Position numbers and translations under genes: made by a program. The notes under the pieces are model-generated. The model did no database searches. It saw only the letters and a program-made list of their open reading frames with translations, and had not been told where the DNA came from. Positions 51,014-51,304 of a stretch of 51,304 nucleotides of DNA are shown in pieces. The DNA is from Prevotella sp. Its GTDB lineage: Bacteria > Bacteroidota > Bacteroidia > Bacteroidales > Bacteroidaceae. The stretch's first letter is position 1, and each line of letters begins with the position of its first letter. The stretch is from positions 1 through 51,304 of the forward strand of contig JAEAMQ010000098.1 in the NCBI GenBank assembly GCA_016901395.1, in the 5' to 3' direction.

Positions 51014-51069
51014 AGCATGCCAAGGCGTGCTATTCTTTTGCCATAAACAAAAGTGTGCCTTGGCACACT
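51014..51069. repeat. Long imperfect inverted repeat made of two small palindromes
   Basis: AGCATGCCAAGGCGTGCT (51014-51031) and AGTGTGCCTTGGCACACT (51052-51069) are each near-palindromes. Together with CTTTTG-ccataaa-CAAAAG in the centre they form a larger inverted repeat. Confidence 0.75.
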
Positions 51070-51171
51070 GAACTCTGAGTACTCTTAAGGACTCTGTGTA
51101 AAACGGAGTTGGTCTCCCATAACTCTGCGACTCTGTGTGAGAAAAAAATCGTTATGAGTTCTCCCTTCCGG

Positions 51172-51304
51172 CGGTGCGGGCATGCACGGGGCATACAGCC
51201 TCTCCCCCTACCCCTCCCCCGAAGGGAGGGGAGTAATGTGTCTGCAAAGCGTCTTTACGAAAACAAAATAGTGTTGTTTTTTGGCGGGCATGCACGGGGG
51301 CATG
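51172..51304. repeat. Repeat-rich right edge: dispersed repeat copies 3 and 4 and hairpin repeat copy 2
   Basis: Two inverted copies of the TGCCCCGTGCATGCCCGCAC repeat (about 51172-51193 and 51283-51304) flank the second CAGCCTCTCCCCC hairpin repeat (51196-51233). No gene is visible from 50710 to the end of the window. Confidence 0.75.

Overview
The window looks like chromosome of a Bacteroidales bacterium, most probably Prevotella or a close relative. The evidence is the recurring Bacteroidetes -7 promoter element (TAnnTTTG: TAACTTTG, TAATTTTG, TATCTTTG) in front of many genes, lipoproteins with acidic residues after the lipobox cysteine, an RprX/RprY-type two-component system, a BtuB-BtuG B12 uptake locus, an EF-G2-type elongation factor paralogue and a DPP IV-type S9 peptidase. 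No rRNA, tRNA or CRISPR array was seen. The genus is inference.

Layout. 1-1720: an AT-rich accessory scar with a possible transposase tail, an unknown lipoprotein and a frameshifted tyrosine recombinase. 1760-3826 (minus): ECF sigma factor, membrane protein and TraB/GumN protein, probably one operon. 3997-5911 (minus): a two-gene AAA ATPase + TOPRIM (DUF4435) unit resembling PARIS/OLD defence pairs. 6022-10677: DMT exporter, metY and cysK (sulfur amino acids), AraC regulator. 10953-16912: hemW, EF-G-like GTPase and the rprXY pair. 17143-19819: small membrane protein, rpsF-rpsR-rplI and fabD. 19916-22847: a GH13 amylase-type protein continuous with a C-terminal alanyl-tRNA editing (AlaX-like) domain, followed by a free-standing B3/B4 editing-type domain. 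22971-27103: NUDIX hydrolase, unknown small protein, type II pantothenate kinase and DPP IV peptidase, with AT-rich inverted repeats around the first two. 27658-28992: GltD-like oxidoreductase. 29145-35151: cobalamin riboswitch with btuB-btuG-btuF-btuC-adenosyltransferase. 35602-36639 (minus): pheS. 36752-39488: DUF4348 lipoprotein, murB, MBL hydrolase. 39720-40686 (minus): YtxH, holin-like and small proteins. 40922-44383: SPOR lipoprotein, ruvX, def and a TPR protein. 44702-48752: thrS, infC, rpmI, rplT. 49039-50709: cytidylate kinase-like protein with LrgA/LrgB. 50710-51304: a gene-free, repeat-rich end.

Most genes are housekeeping. The unusual content is (i) the GH13-AlaX fusion next to a second editing-type domain, (ii) the compact ATPase/TOPRIM pair, (iii) an EF-G paralogue with altered GTPase motifs, and (iv) several intergenic repeat families. 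The repeat families are three arrays of a 22-nt dyad repeat (27231, 35216, 46916), two elements built of inverted GAAGTTAA arrays (8346, 44414), an inverted AT-rich repeat pair (22.86 and 23.98 kb), a 4 x 22-nt direct repeat in front of the holin-like gene, and a dispersed GC-rich repeat containing CCCCGTGCATGCCCGC.

All calls come from reading sequence and translations by eye. No database or structure search was run, so family names rest on motif recognition.
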